NCBI GenBank assembly: GCA_937890825.1
Contig: CALADS010000020.1
Span: 1 to 36,167 of the forward strand
Source: an uncultured Bacteroides sp.
GTDB lineage: Bacteria > Bacteroidota > Bacteroidia > Bacteroidales > Bacteroidaceae
Direction of reading: 5' to 3'
Length of the DNA stretch: 36,167 nt
The position numbers were made by a program, and so were the translations under genes. Positions 18,044 to 25,808 of the stretch are shown piece after piece. Below the pieces are notes generated by a model. The model worked only from the letters and a program-made list of their open reading frames with translations. It was not told where the DNA came from and ran no database searches. How positions within the stretch are numbered: position 1 is the stretch's first letter; every line of letters starts with the position of its first letter.

Positions 18044-18862
18044 ATGAGAGGACAGCCATCTAAAAAACGGAAATACTACTTTTTCGACTACCTGTTCTGG
18101 TTGGGAGAAATGGCACAATGGCATTACAAGGGCGAGCCAAGACGTCCCGACGGAGAGTCCATGCTGATGCTTTGCATCATGATATTTATCTATGAGCCGA
18201 TATTCTTTACAACCGCTCATTTCCTTTTCGGCTCCACGGCATTTGAGTGGTTTACAGTCGCCATGATAGCCGGAATCGTCGCAATCCTCCACTGTATATG
18301 GCGCGGTTGGATATACCCGTTTTCACGAAGGAAAGCGGTCATGCAGCACTATGAAGGACGCAGGTTCAGCCCCTTCAGATGTTACTTCTTCCTGTTCTCC
18401 CTCGGCTTTCTGATGATTGCAGAAGCGTACCTCTTGCCAAGCACACTGATGCGGATAGATGGGTGCAAGGCGGAGCCGGTGGAGAACACACGGACGGAAG
18501 TTCCGCAAAGGTGGAGGGATTACCTTGCACTGCATATCACGATAGGAGCCCGTCAGGAAGTACCCAGCGAAGCCTTGCAATATCTGATCAATCAGGACAG
18601 TCGCACATCCCGCTACGGGCAACCGGTTTATGTCATGCAGGTAAGGGAGGAAGATATGGGAGGAGAGTTCCGTGCAGGGCTATTGAACCATGCCACCTTT
18701 GATGAAATCCAAGACGACAGCCGCAAGTTTGTCGAATGTACATGGGTCAAGGGATATACGCCGGACAGCATAAGGGTACTACTGACCGGATGGTATGAGG
18801 TTAGAAATGCCGAACTTTGTCCTGTGGACTCTTTGGAATGGACGGAAGATATGGATTTTTAA
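18044..18862 (+). CDS. Membrane protein with soluble C-terminal domain, unknown
   Basis: A 272-residue protein. The N-terminal half has a basic start, the motif FFDYLFWLGE and about four hydrophobic segments (roughly 48-65, 68-85 and 108-128, plus a weaker one before). A soluble C-terminal half (about 140-272) follows. The N-terminal half is paralogous to the 131-residue minus-strand protein at 19276-19671: shared DY-x(3)-GE start, then a helical region ending in R-R-x-A-x-x-x-H-Y. The soluble half is absent from that copy. No family name is recognised. It is part of the small-gene run 17269-19292. Confidence 0.7.
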   Translation: MRGQPSKKRKYYFFDYLFWLGEMAQWHYKGEPRRPDGESMLMLCIMIFIYEPIFFTTAHFLFGSTAFEWFTVAMIAGIVAILHCIWRGWIYPFSRRKAVMQHYEGRRFSPFRCYFFLFSLGFLMIAEAYLLPSTLMRIDGCKAEPVENTRTEVPQRWRDYLALHITIGARQEVPSEALQYLINQDSRTSRYGQPVYVMQVREEDMGGEFRAGLLNHATFDEIQDDSRKFVECTWVKGYTPDSIRVLLTGWYEVRNAELCPVDSLEWTEDMDF

Positions 18863-18875
18863 AAATTGCAAAAGC

Positions 18876-19292
18876 ATGAGAAGAACCCAAACAAAAAGAC
18901 CTCATTTATTTCGCCTGATTGCAATGATACATCAAACAGCATACATCCTTGCCTACGATATGCTGCGAAGGAAAGGAGTGCATAATTGGGTGGAGCGCCG
19001 GGCTGGCGGAATAATCGAACTTCCCTATCTCTCACTAATTTTAGTGGCATTGCTTTCTTTAAAAGGCGAACCGAACAACAGTCAGAAAATAATTATCACC
19101 TTCCTAATCGGATGTGCGGTTGTCGCAGCATGGTGTACCTCTGGCTATCAGCTCAAATCCGCTAATTGGAGAATGGAAATTCGGGAAGAACTTGATTTGC
19201 GTCCTCAATATTGGAAAAAAGCAATAGTGGTGTACTATGCCGTTGTCATTGCAGTGGCGGTAGTGGCAAGTCTTGTCATGCCCTATGTATAA
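18876..19292 (+). CDS. Small membrane protein, unknown function
   Basis: A 138-residue protein with hydrophobic segments at about 48-62, 72-88 and 115-135 and a basic N-terminus. The frame is open to an ATG at 18795 inside the previous gene, but ATG 18876, 13 bases after that gene's stop, fits the tight spacing better. Its last 17 bases overlap the 3' end of the convergent gene on the other strand. No family was recognised. Confidence 0.6.
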   Translation: MRRTQTKRPHLFRLIAMIHQTAYILAYDMLRRKGVHNWVERRAGGIIELPYLSLILVALLSLKGEPNNSQKIIITFLIGCAVVAAWCTSGYQLKSANWRMEIREELDLRPQYWKKAIVVYYAVVIAVAVVASLVMPYV

Positions 19293-19671
19293 ATCCGAAG
19301 TGAAACATCAGGGCAAAGTTCGCAATGGCCAGGGCGATGGCAACAAGGACTATTTTGGCAAGCTTTCTGCCGGGATGTTTCATCTTTCCGTAATGTTCAC
19401 AGAGTGCTTCACGACGTCCGGCTGTGTAGCGGAACAGACAGAACAAGTCGGGAAGAGAACAGAGAAATATGAGTATGAAGAAACCAACGCCCCAACCGAA
19501 AAAGTGAGATAGCAGCGGTATTCCAAGTGGCATGAGTATGGGAAAAAGCCAGCAAAAGAATAACAGCATATTCCCGTTAAAATGAGTATGCTCCCTTTCG
19601 TACCAAATCTCGGCTACATACCACATATAGTCGATGAAACAGAACCTGAATTTGCGTTTGTTCTTATCCAT
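19276..19671 (-). CDS. Membrane protein, short paralogue of the 272-aa protein
   Basis: A 131-residue protein with about three hydrophobic segments. It shares FxDY-x-x-x-x-[AG]-E near the start and a R-R-E-A-x-C-E-H-Y segment with the first half of the 272-aa protein encoded at 18044-18862. It ends where that protein's soluble domain begins. An in-frame TTG lies at 19698, but ATG 19671 leaves a 4-base gap to the preceding gene on this strand and is preferred. Its stop overlaps the 3' end of the plus-strand gene at 18876-19292. Confidence 0.65.
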   Translation of the reverse strand: MDKNKRKFRFCFIDYMWYVAEIWYEREHTHFNGNMLLFFCWLFPILMPLGIPLLSHFFGWGVGFFILIFLCSLPDLFCLFRYTAGRREALCEHYGKMKHPGRKLAKIVLVAIALAIANFALMFHFGFIHRA

Positions 19672-19675
19672 GCTC

Positions 19676-19963
19676 TCACTTCCATACAAAGAAATCAATC
19701 AACATGAGGATAATTAGAAGGCTGACCAACACTATCTTAATTCGTCGACGTGTTTCAGGCTTGCAATCGTCAAAGAACCATAGTTTGCCATTGAACTGCC
19801 AATGATACGCCCAGTCCCAACGCAACAGCAAGCCTACGAGCCATAGTACCAACAACCCAACACAAAACAACAGCCCGTATTTAGGGTGAGTCTGTAACCA
19901 TTCGAAAAATGCCCCGGCTTTGCTGTTCATCATTTCGTATATATCGGTAACTGTCATACTCAT
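19676..19963 (-). CDS. Small two-helix membrane protein, paralogue of the 84-aa protein
   Basis: A 95-residue protein with helices at about 30-48 and 74-92, sharing W-L-x-x-H-P-x-Y and L-x-W-x-W-A with the 84-aa protein at 17774-18028. The frame extends 35 codons upstream, but that stretch overlaps the promoter-like IR at 19985-20076 and the ATG at 19963 begins the similarity. It is followed 4 bases later by the 131-aa gene, repeating on this strand the order of the plus-strand pair. Confidence 0.65.
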   Translation of the reverse strand: MSMTVTDIYEMMNSKAGAFFEWLQTHPKYGLLFCVGLLVLWLVGLLLRWDWAYHWQFNGKLWFFDDCKPETRRRIKIVLVSLLIILMLIDFFVWK

Positions 19964-19984
19964 AAAAGAAAAGGATTCCGAACA

Positions 19985-20076
19985 CAAAAATAATGTTTTC
20001 AGTTCACATAATCCCTGCTTTATACCTAAAAACAGTGCAAAGAAGAGTCCAAATCTATGATAAAACATTATTTTTG
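19985..20076. promoter_or_regulatory. Divergent promoter region with inverted 15-bp copies
   Basis: AAAACATTATTTTTG (20062-20076) and its exact reverse complement (19985-19999) point outwards. Each contains TATTTTTG, a match to the -7 consensus TAnnTTTG. The right copy sits 23 bases before the WG-repeat gene start, the left copy 21 bases before the 95-aa gene start. No TTTG was found at the -33 position on either side. Confidence 0.55.
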
Positions 20077-20099
20077 CAGAGAAACCTGAAAATTATGTC

Positions 20100-20438
20100 A
20101 TGAGTAAAATTCTAATAATTGTACTAATAGTTATATCCAGTTGCAGTTCTATAAAACACTACAACATGTTTCAATGTGACAACGGCAGCGACTATGTCAG
20201 CGAAGGGATGTATCGTATCGTAGATCAAAGAGGGCGCATAGGATATGCGGATGAAAGTGGAAAAACAGTTATTAAGCCCCGTTTCGCTTTCGGCTTGCCT
20301 TTCAAAAATGGCAAGGCAAAAGTAACCGAAAAAGGAACGATGAAAGAAGTGCCGGGTTCGGGCGGAGAATACCACTATTGGAATAGTGACGAATGGTACT
20401 ACATCAACAAAAAGGGGAAAAGAATAATACCCGAATAA
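20100..20438 (+). CDS. Small WG-repeat lipoprotein
   Basis: A 112-residue protein with a lipoprotein signal (lipobox VISSC, Cys15). One recognisable WG-type repeat unit follows: GRIGYADESGKTVIKPRF, then F-x-N-G-K-A-K-V. The end (YYINKKGKRIIPE) looks like a second, shorter unit. WG-repeat proteins form beta-rich folds of unknown function on Bacteroidota surfaces. The gene has its own -7 box and ends before a strong hairpin. It is the last gene of the accessory region. Confidence 0.75.
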   Translation: MSKILIIVLIVISSCSSIKHYNMFQCDNGSDYVSEGMYRIVDQRGRIGYADESGKTVIKPRFAFGLPFKNGKAKVTEKGTMKEVPGSGGEYHYWNSDEWYYINKKGKRIIPE

Positions 20439-20487
20439 ATATCATATATACTATATCAATATACATGTCTATACACAAAAATTACTC

Positions 20488-20527
20488 ATAAAGGAGACTG
20501 TACCCTGATTGATACAGCCTCCTTTAT
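20488..20527. terminator. Bidirectional terminator between convergent genes
   Basis: A 15-position stem (20488-20502 with 20513-20527) with a single internal mismatch and a 10-base loop lies between the WG-repeat gene and the opposing RNase G gene. Both arms are bordered by A/T-rich sequence, so it could serve both transcripts. Confidence 0.75.
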
Positions 20528-20647
20528 ATTTACTAATTGAAAAACTAAATGTTCAAAACGATAATTCCTAATGCCATTTATAACGGCGTTGATATATCAG
20601 AAATAATTATCAGATTAAAAACACTTTCATACAATTCAATTATTACT

Positions 20648-22231
20648 TCACTTCATGTCGTTAGAATGTTTCATTGAGATTTCTTCACCATGAATATCAA
20701 GGAACTCATAACTCAAGTAAGGCAAATTTTGATTGGCAATAATTTTAACTCCAAAGCCATATTTCATTTGCCATCTTCTTTTAATTGAAAAGAAACCTTG
20801 ATTCAGATAGGCAGCTACAAAGGGATGAACATGCAAATAAAATTTTCGGATACCCAATTTATTTACAAGCATATCGATTTTATATTCCAATGCATCTGTA
20901 AAGAGGATACTTGGCTTAATTTTACCAGTTCCACCACAAGTTGGACAAGTTTCATCGACATTAACATCCATAGCCGGTCGAACGCGCTGGCGCGTTATTT
21001 GCATAAGGCCGAATTTTGAGAGAGGCAAAATCGTATGACGAGCCCTATCCTTTCTCATATTTTCAACCATTCGCTCGTACAACTTCTGTCTGTTTTCAGG
21101 AAGATTCATGTCAATAAAATCGACGACAATTATACCTCCCATATCTCTTAACCTGAGTTGTCGAGCAAGTTCATCCGCTGCACCTAAATTTACATCCAAA
21201 GCATTTACTTCTTGTCCCTCCGGGCTTTTAGAACGATTGCCACTATTCACATCTACTACATGAAGAGCTTCCGTTTGTTCTATAATTAAATAAGCACCGT
21301 GTTTATAAGTAACGGTTCTGCCTAGCGATGTCTTTATTTGCTTTGTTACAGAAAAGTTGTCAAATATGGGTACATTTCCCTTGTAAAGTTTGACAATATC
21401 CTTACACTCTGGAGCAATAAGAGTTACATAATCCCGAACTTCTTGAAAAATGTTAGGGTCATTTACGTAAATATTCTCATATGAAGGATTAAACAAGTCT
21501 CTAAGCAAAGCGACAGTTCTTCCTGTTTCCTCGTAAACAGTTAGCGGCAATTTATAATTTTGCGCACGCGCCTGTTTAATTTTTTGTACAGCATTCTCCC
21601 AACGGCTAAAAAGTATTTTAAGATCCGTATCGAGTTCTGCCACGCGTTTTTTTTCTGCAACTGTACGTATTATCACACCAAATCCTTTGGGCTTAATACT
21701 TTGAATAAGTTGTTTGAGTCGGGCTCTCTCAGTGTTTGATTTAATTTTCGAAGAAACAGAAACTTTATCACTAAAAGGTATAAGAACCAAATAGCGACCG
21801 GCGAACGAAATTTCTGATGTAAGGCGAGGACCTTTGGTATTTATAGGTTCCTTTACAATTTGAACCAAGATTTCTTGACCTACCTTTAAAGTATTCTGGA
21901 TACTTCCGTCTTTGTCTAATTCCGGTTGGTTATTTACTTTATCTGGAGTAACATTCTGTTTTCCGGCATTGACAAGTTGTAAGTATTTGTCCAGAGAATG
22001 GTAGTGCGTACCTAAATCCAAATAATGCAGAAAGGCATCGCGTTCAAATCCAACATTAATGAAGCAAGCATTGAGTCCTGGCATCAGTTTCCGAACTTTT
22101 GCCAAGTAGATGTTTCCAACAGAAAAATGTTCTGTACGACCTTCACGCTGATATTCTACGAGTCGTTTATCCTCGAGCAGGGCGATCGAAATATCTGTTG
22201 CTGTTACATCTACAATAACTTCGCTTGTCAT
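20648..22231 (-). CDS. rng: Ribonuclease E/G family endoribonuclease
   Basis: A 527-residue Rne/Rng protein that cuts single-stranded RNA in rRNA maturation and mRNA decay. The N-terminal S1-like RNA-binding region carries GNIYLAKVRKLMPGLNACFINVG (with F-I-N-V-G near 57-61). Catalytic Mg-binding aspartates are in VVDVNSGN (D327) and VVDFIDM (D371). The zinc-link TCPTCGGTGK (C429, C432) precedes the C-terminal domain. The length is that of RNase G; the long disordered RNase E tail is absent. The mS38-like gene and HU gene lie upstream on the same strand. Confidence 0.93.
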   Translation of the reverse strand: MTSEVIVDVTATDISIALLEDKRLVEYQREGRTEHFSVGNIYLAKVRKLMPGLNACFINVGFERDAFLHYLDLGTHYHSLDKYLQLVNAGKQNVTPDKVNNQPELDKDGSIQNTLKVGQEILVQIVKEPINTKGPRLTSEISFAGRYLVLIPFSDKVSVSSKIKSNTERARLKQLIQSIKPKGFGVIIRTVAEKKRVAELDTDLKILFSRWENAVQKIKQARAQNYKLPLTVYEETGRTVALLRDLFNPSYENIYVNDPNIFQEVRDYVTLIAPECKDIVKLYKGNVPIFDNFSVTKQIKTSLGRTVTYKHGAYLIIEQTEALHVVDVNSGNRSKSPEGQEVNALDVNLGAADELARQLRLRDMGGIIVVDFIDMNLPENRQKLYERMVENMRKDRARHTILPLSKFGLMQITRQRVRPAMDVNVDETCPTCGGTGKIKPSILFTDALEYKIDMLVNKLGIRKFYLHVHPFVAAYLNQGFFSIKRRWQMKYGFGVKIIANQNLPYLSYEFLDIHGEEISMKHSNDMK

Positions 22232-22295
22232 GTATACTTTTATTTGAGTTGCTTTTTAATGGAAGATAACTTCCAAGAAGCTAGATAATAAATTA

Positions 22296-22355
22296 AAACG
22301 AGTAAACGAGTTGAAGGCTCTATATGAGACAATCGTATAGCTCGTTTACCCGTTT
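22296..22355 (-). terminator. Terminator downstream of the mS38-like gene
   Basis: The 15-base arms at 22296-22310 and 22341-22355 pair with one mismatch. On the minus strand the hairpin is followed by TTTTAATTTATT. It lies between the mS38-like gene and rng, so rng probably has its own promoter. Confidence 0.7.
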
Positions 22356-22387
22356 GTCATTAAAGACTTATGAAGGAGTCATCGAGA

Positions 22388-22477
22388 CTATTTGCTCTTA
22401 TGACGATTCTTACGCAGTCTTTTTTTACGCTTGTGAGTAGACATCTTGTGTCTTTTTTTCTTTTTTCCGTTAGGCAT
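22388..22477 (-). CDS. 29-aa mS38/AURKAIP1-like ribosomal peptide
   Basis: A very short, extremely basic peptide starting MPNGKKKKRHKMSTHKRKK and ending KNRHKSK, with about 16 Lys/Arg residues of 29. The motif K-K-R-H-K-M-x-x-H-K-x-K-K-R matches the AURKAIP1/COX24 domain of mitochondrial small-subunit protein mS38, found as a stand-alone short protein across Bacteroidota. A role as a ribosomal-subunit component is inferred from that match. The ATG at 22477 is 61 bases after the HU gene stop and a hairpin follows, so it may be transcribed with HU. Confidence 0.85.
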   Translation of the reverse strand: MPNGKKKKRHKMSTHKRKKRLRKNRHKSK

Positions 22478-22537
22478 ACCTATTACGTTTTATGGTTAAT
22501 TATGTTAGTTGTATAGAAATTCTTAAAGGTAATCTGA

Positions 22538-22840
22538 TTAGTCTTCAGATTGTTGTGAACGGCTTTTTTCGAATACAGCTTCGGCAAATTCCTTAGCAGG
22601 CTTAAAAGCTGCGATGTTATGTTCAGGAATAATAATCGTTGTATTTTTAGTAATATTTCTAGCCGTCTTAGCCGCTCTATGCTTTAGATAAAAGGTACCG
22701 AAGTTTCTGAAGTTAACAGTATTTCCGCCGATAAGTGCAGACTTTATTGTACTTGCATACGCATCGATAACCTTGGCTACAATTTCTTTATCAACACCAG
22801 TTTGTTTTACAACAGACTTGATGATTTCAATTTTAGTCAT
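22538..22840 (-). CDS. HU-family DNA-binding protein
   Basis: A 100-residue nucleoid protein. It has the helical dimerisation N-terminus (MTKIEIIKSVVKQTGV), the FGTFYLKHRAAKTARN segment of the HU/IHF family, and IPEHNIAAFKPAKEF at the C-terminal end of the DNA-binding arm. A short acidic/polar tail follows (KSRSQQSED). It binds and bends DNA with little sequence preference and is likely an abundant protein. It lies upstream of the mS38-like gene on the same strand. A TAnnTTTG box lies about 135 bases before the start. Confidence 0.93.
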   Translation of the reverse strand: MTKIEIIKSVVKQTGVDKEIVAKVIDAYASTIKSALIGGNTVNFRNFGTFYLKHRAAKTARNITKNTTIIIPEHNIAAFKPAKEFAEAVFEKSRSQQSED

Positions 22841-22975
22841 GTCAGCTTAGTAGTTATGTTGTTCCTTTGAAGTCTCGTCTTTAGCAGCCCTCATCCTAAT
22901 CTAAAGATTGTTACATGCTAACATTTATCCTATTACATTTTTGATGCGGACTATTGATGCTCATTAAAACGGATG

Positions 22976-22983
22976 CAAAGATA
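22976..22983 (-). promoter_or_regulatory. -7 box for the HU gene
   Basis: TATCTTTG on the minus strand matches TAnnTTTG and would give a leader of about 130 bases before the HU start. No TTTG is found at the expected -33 position, so the support is partial. Confidence 0.4.
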
Positions 22984-23126
22984 TAATTTCCAGTTGATTT
23001 AGAGAAATTTTATCATGTATTTTCACTAGAATTCAACTGATTTTTGACATGACAAATGATTTTGACAAGCAAACATTGAGTACCAAAACCCTAGTTACTT
23101 ATCAAAATCATTTTTAAAGAAATTAG

Positions 23127-23567
23127 TTAGTCTTTCGTTACCGGAATTTTTTCGACTCGACGGATGTGTCTGCCACCTTCAAATTCAGTTCCGAAAAACT
23201 CATCCATAATGTTGCGAGCTGTTTCGGTATCGATATATCTACCGGGCATTACCAAAACATTTGCATCATTATGCAAACGCGTCATGTGAGCTATTTCAGG
23301 AATCCAGACAAGAGCTGCTCTAACATGCTGATGCTTATTGAGCGTCATGGAAATTCCTTCACCGCTTCCGCAAATAGCAATACCTTGACCAACTTCACCT
23401 TCCTTCATACCATTAGCTAAAGCATGAGCGAAGTCAGGATAGTCACAACTGTCTGTAGAATATGTGCCATAATCCTTAAAAGGAATATGCTTTTCTTCCA
23501 GATATTGCTTAACAAACTGTTTTAATTCAAAACCAGCGTGATCGCTAGCCAATCCTATTGTTTGCAT
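23127..23567 (-). CDS. rpiB: Ribose-5-phosphate isomerase B
   Basis: A 146-residue RpiB/LacAB-family enzyme that interconverts ribose 5-phosphate and ribulose 5-phosphate in the pentose phosphate pathway (cytoplasm). It has the opening ASDHAGFELK (7-16), the active-site Cys66 in ICGSGEGISM, and H99 in RLHNDANVLVMPGRYI. Length is normal. A TTG start 6 bases upstream is possible, but ATG 23567 gives the standard N-terminus. It follows the transketolase gene with a 12-base gap, so the two non-oxidative pentose phosphate enzymes form an operon. Confidence 0.93.
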   Translation of the reverse strand: MQTIGLASDHAGFELKQFVKQYLEEKHIPFKDYGTYSTDSCDYPDFAHALANGMKEGEVGQGIAICGSGEGISMTLNKHQHVRAALVWIPEIAHMTRLHNDANVLVMPGRYIDTETARNIMDEFFGTEFEGGRHIRRVEKIPVTKD

Positions 23568-23579
23568 TATCAATAAAAC

Positions 23580-25604
23580 TTATTCATTGAGGAATTTAAC
23601 AACCTCATTGTGGATATTCTGTGGCGTATAACCCAACTTCTCATCCAGCACCTTATAGGGAGCACTGAAACCAAAGCTTTCAAGTCCGTAAACTTTACCG
23701 TTACCGCCAACAAGTCCTTCAAAAGTAACAGGAAGACCAGCCGTCAAACCGAAAATCTTAGCATTCTTGGGCAAAAGACCTTCTTGATATTCTTTGCTTT
23801 GACGACGGAAAAGTCCTTCGCTGGGGCAGCTAACGACTCTAGCCTTAATACCATCTTGCTTCAACAAAGTAGCAGTTTCTGCAAGTGTGCTAACTTCAGA
23901 TCCTGAAGCAATCAGAATTACATCAGGATTTTCTTCTTGAATAACTGCATAAGCGCCATGAGCGACACCTTCTTTATAATTAGTACCTGCAGGTAAATCG
24001 TTAACATTCTGTCTGCTAAAAATCAATGCCGTAGGAGTACTCATATTTTCCATGGCCATTTTCCAACAAGCAGTAACTGCATGTACATCGCAAGGACGGA
24101 ACACACGCACACTATCATTGCCGCTGTGATTCTTAAGTTTCTCCATGAGACGGATTTGAGCTTCCTGCTCCACGGGTTCATGAGTAGGACCATCTTCTCC
24201 CACGCGGAAAGCGTCATGCGTCCAAACGAACTTCACAGGAACTTCCATCAAAGCAGCCATACGGATTGCCGGTTTCATATAGTCAGAGAATACGAAGAAC
24301 GTACCCATAGCCGTAATCATACCGCCATGCAACATGATACCAATACATACACATGCCATGGTAAGTTCTGATACACCAGCCTGCAAGAAACCACCTGCAA
24401 AATTCGTACGACTAATTTCTGTCGCATGCTTCAAGAAACCATCGGTTTTGTCTGAGTTACACAAGTCTGCCGATGATACAATCATATTGGGAACATACTG
24501 TGACAACAGAGCCAAGCAATTAGCCGATCCGTTACGAGTAGGCGAATTAGGTTTCTGTTCGATTGTATCCCAAGGAATTTGCGGTAATTTACCTGCCATC
24601 CAGTCGTCAAGCAAAGCAGCCTTATCAGCATTTGCTTCAGCCCAAGCCTTTTCTTCAGCCTTACGTTCAGCAACAATTTTACGCAAATCCTGCTTACGTT
24701 CTTCATACATTTGAGCTACTTCGTCGCGAATCACAAAAGGATTCTCAGGATCAGCGCCCAAGTTTTTAATCGTATTCACGTAAGCATCACCGCCTAAAGG
24801 AGCACCATGCGTTTTACAATCACGTTCATAAGACGTATTGTCAGCCTTACGACAGCCCTTACCCATTACGCAGTGACCAATAATAAGCGTAGGACGGCTT
24901 TCTTCACGTTGAGCCTCCTTCAAGGCAGCACGAATCTGTTCACAGTCATTGCCGTCAATCTCAATTACATTCCAATTCCAAGAACGATACTTCATTCCTG
25001 TATCCTCAGAAATAACAGTAGCCGTTTCGGTTGACAACTGAATTTCGTTGGCATCAAAGAACATAATCAAGTTATTCAAGCCCAAGTGACCAGCAATGCG
25101 TCCGGCACCTTGTGAAATTTCTTCCTGAATACCGCCATCCGAGATATAGGCATAAATCTTTTCTTTGTCAAAACCCGGATTTCCCGTACGTGCATACAAA
25201 GCCTTAGCAGCAATTGCAGCACCCACAGCATAGGTATGTCCCTGTCCTAAGGGGCCGCTGGTATTTTCGATACCTCTTTCCGGACAAACTTCAGGGTGTC
25301 CGGGAGTTGGCGATCCCCACTGACGGAATTGTTTTAAGTCCTCGATGCTAAAGTTTCCAATGAGGGCTAATTGTGAATATAGCATCGGTGACATGTGGCC
25401 AGGATCCAGGAAGAAGCGATCGCGGCAACGCCATGTAGGTTCATCGGGGTCAAAGGTCAAGAATTCGGAATAGAGCACGTTGATAAAGTCTGCACCGCCC
25501 ATTGCACCACCTGGGTGTCCCGATTTTGCGCGTTCAACCATACTTGCTGCCAATATACGTATGTTATCAGCTGCAAGATTCATGAGTTCTTTTGAGTGTT
25601 CCAT
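23580..25604 (-). CDS. tkt: Transketolase
   Basis: A 674-residue, thiamine-diphosphate enzyme that moves two-carbon units between sugar phosphates. Landmarks are KSGHPGGAMGGAD near the N-terminus, the TPP-binding segment SDGGIQEEISQ (Ser in place of the usual first Gly), ENTSGPLGQG, and VWTHDAFRVGEDGPTHEPVEQ in the pyrimidine-binding domain. C-terminal domain: LIASGSEVSTL. In-frame starts at 25634 and 25652 would add 10 or 16 residues. ATG 25604 is chosen because MEHSKELMNLAADNIRIL fits the family start. It is followed by rpiB. Confidence 0.92.
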   Translation of the reverse strand: MEHSKELMNLAADNIRILAASMVERAKSGHPGGAMGGADFINVLYSEFLTFDPDEPTWRCRDRFFLDPGHMSPMLYSQLALIGNFSIEDLKQFRQWGSPTPGHPEVCPERGIENTSGPLGQGHTYAVGAAIAAKALYARTGNPGFDKEKIYAYISDGGIQEEISQGAGRIAGHLGLNNLIMFFDANEIQLSTETATVISEDTGMKYRSWNWNVIEIDGNDCEQIRAALKEAQREESRPTLIIGHCVMGKGCRKADNTSYERDCKTHGAPLGGDAYVNTIKNLGADPENPFVIRDEVAQMYEERKQDLRKIVAERKAEEKAWAEANADKAALLDDWMAGKLPQIPWDTIEQKPNSPTRNGSANCLALLSQYVPNMIVSSADLCNSDKTDGFLKHATEISRTNFAGGFLQAGVSELTMACVCIGIMLHGGMITAMGTFFVFSDYMKPAIRMAALMEVPVKFVWTHDAFRVGEDGPTHEPVEQEAQIRLMEKLKNHSGNDSVRVFRPCDVHAVTACWKMAMENMSTPTALIFSRQNVNDLPAGTNYKEGVAHGAYAVIQEENPDVILIASGSEVSTLAETATLLKQDGIKARVVSCPSEGLFRRQSKEYQEGLLPKNAKIFGLTAGLPVTFEGLVGGNGKVYGLESFGFSAPYKVLDEKLGYTPQNIHNEVVKFLNE

Positions 25605-25679
25605 TGATATATTGCTATATTCGGTTAAATTCATTGCAATTTTGATGTGCATAATTGCTTACACACCTATTTATTAGCG

Positions 25680-25687
25680 CAAAGTTA
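25680..25687 (-). promoter_or_regulatory. -7 box for the transketolase-rpiB operon
   Basis: TAACTTTG on the minus strand is a full match to TAnnTTTG. Transcription would start near 25673, about 20 bases before the earliest possible ATG (25652). No clear TTTG lies at the -33 position. Confidence 0.45.
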
Positions 25688-25808
25688 CAAAATTATTGGT
25701 ATTTCTATGGATATTTTTGCTTGAAAAGACCCTTTTTATTAAGAACCTTATGCATTTAAGCACGATAATCAAGCACAAGCATCAACCATTAAGTACAAAA
25801 TGAATCTA

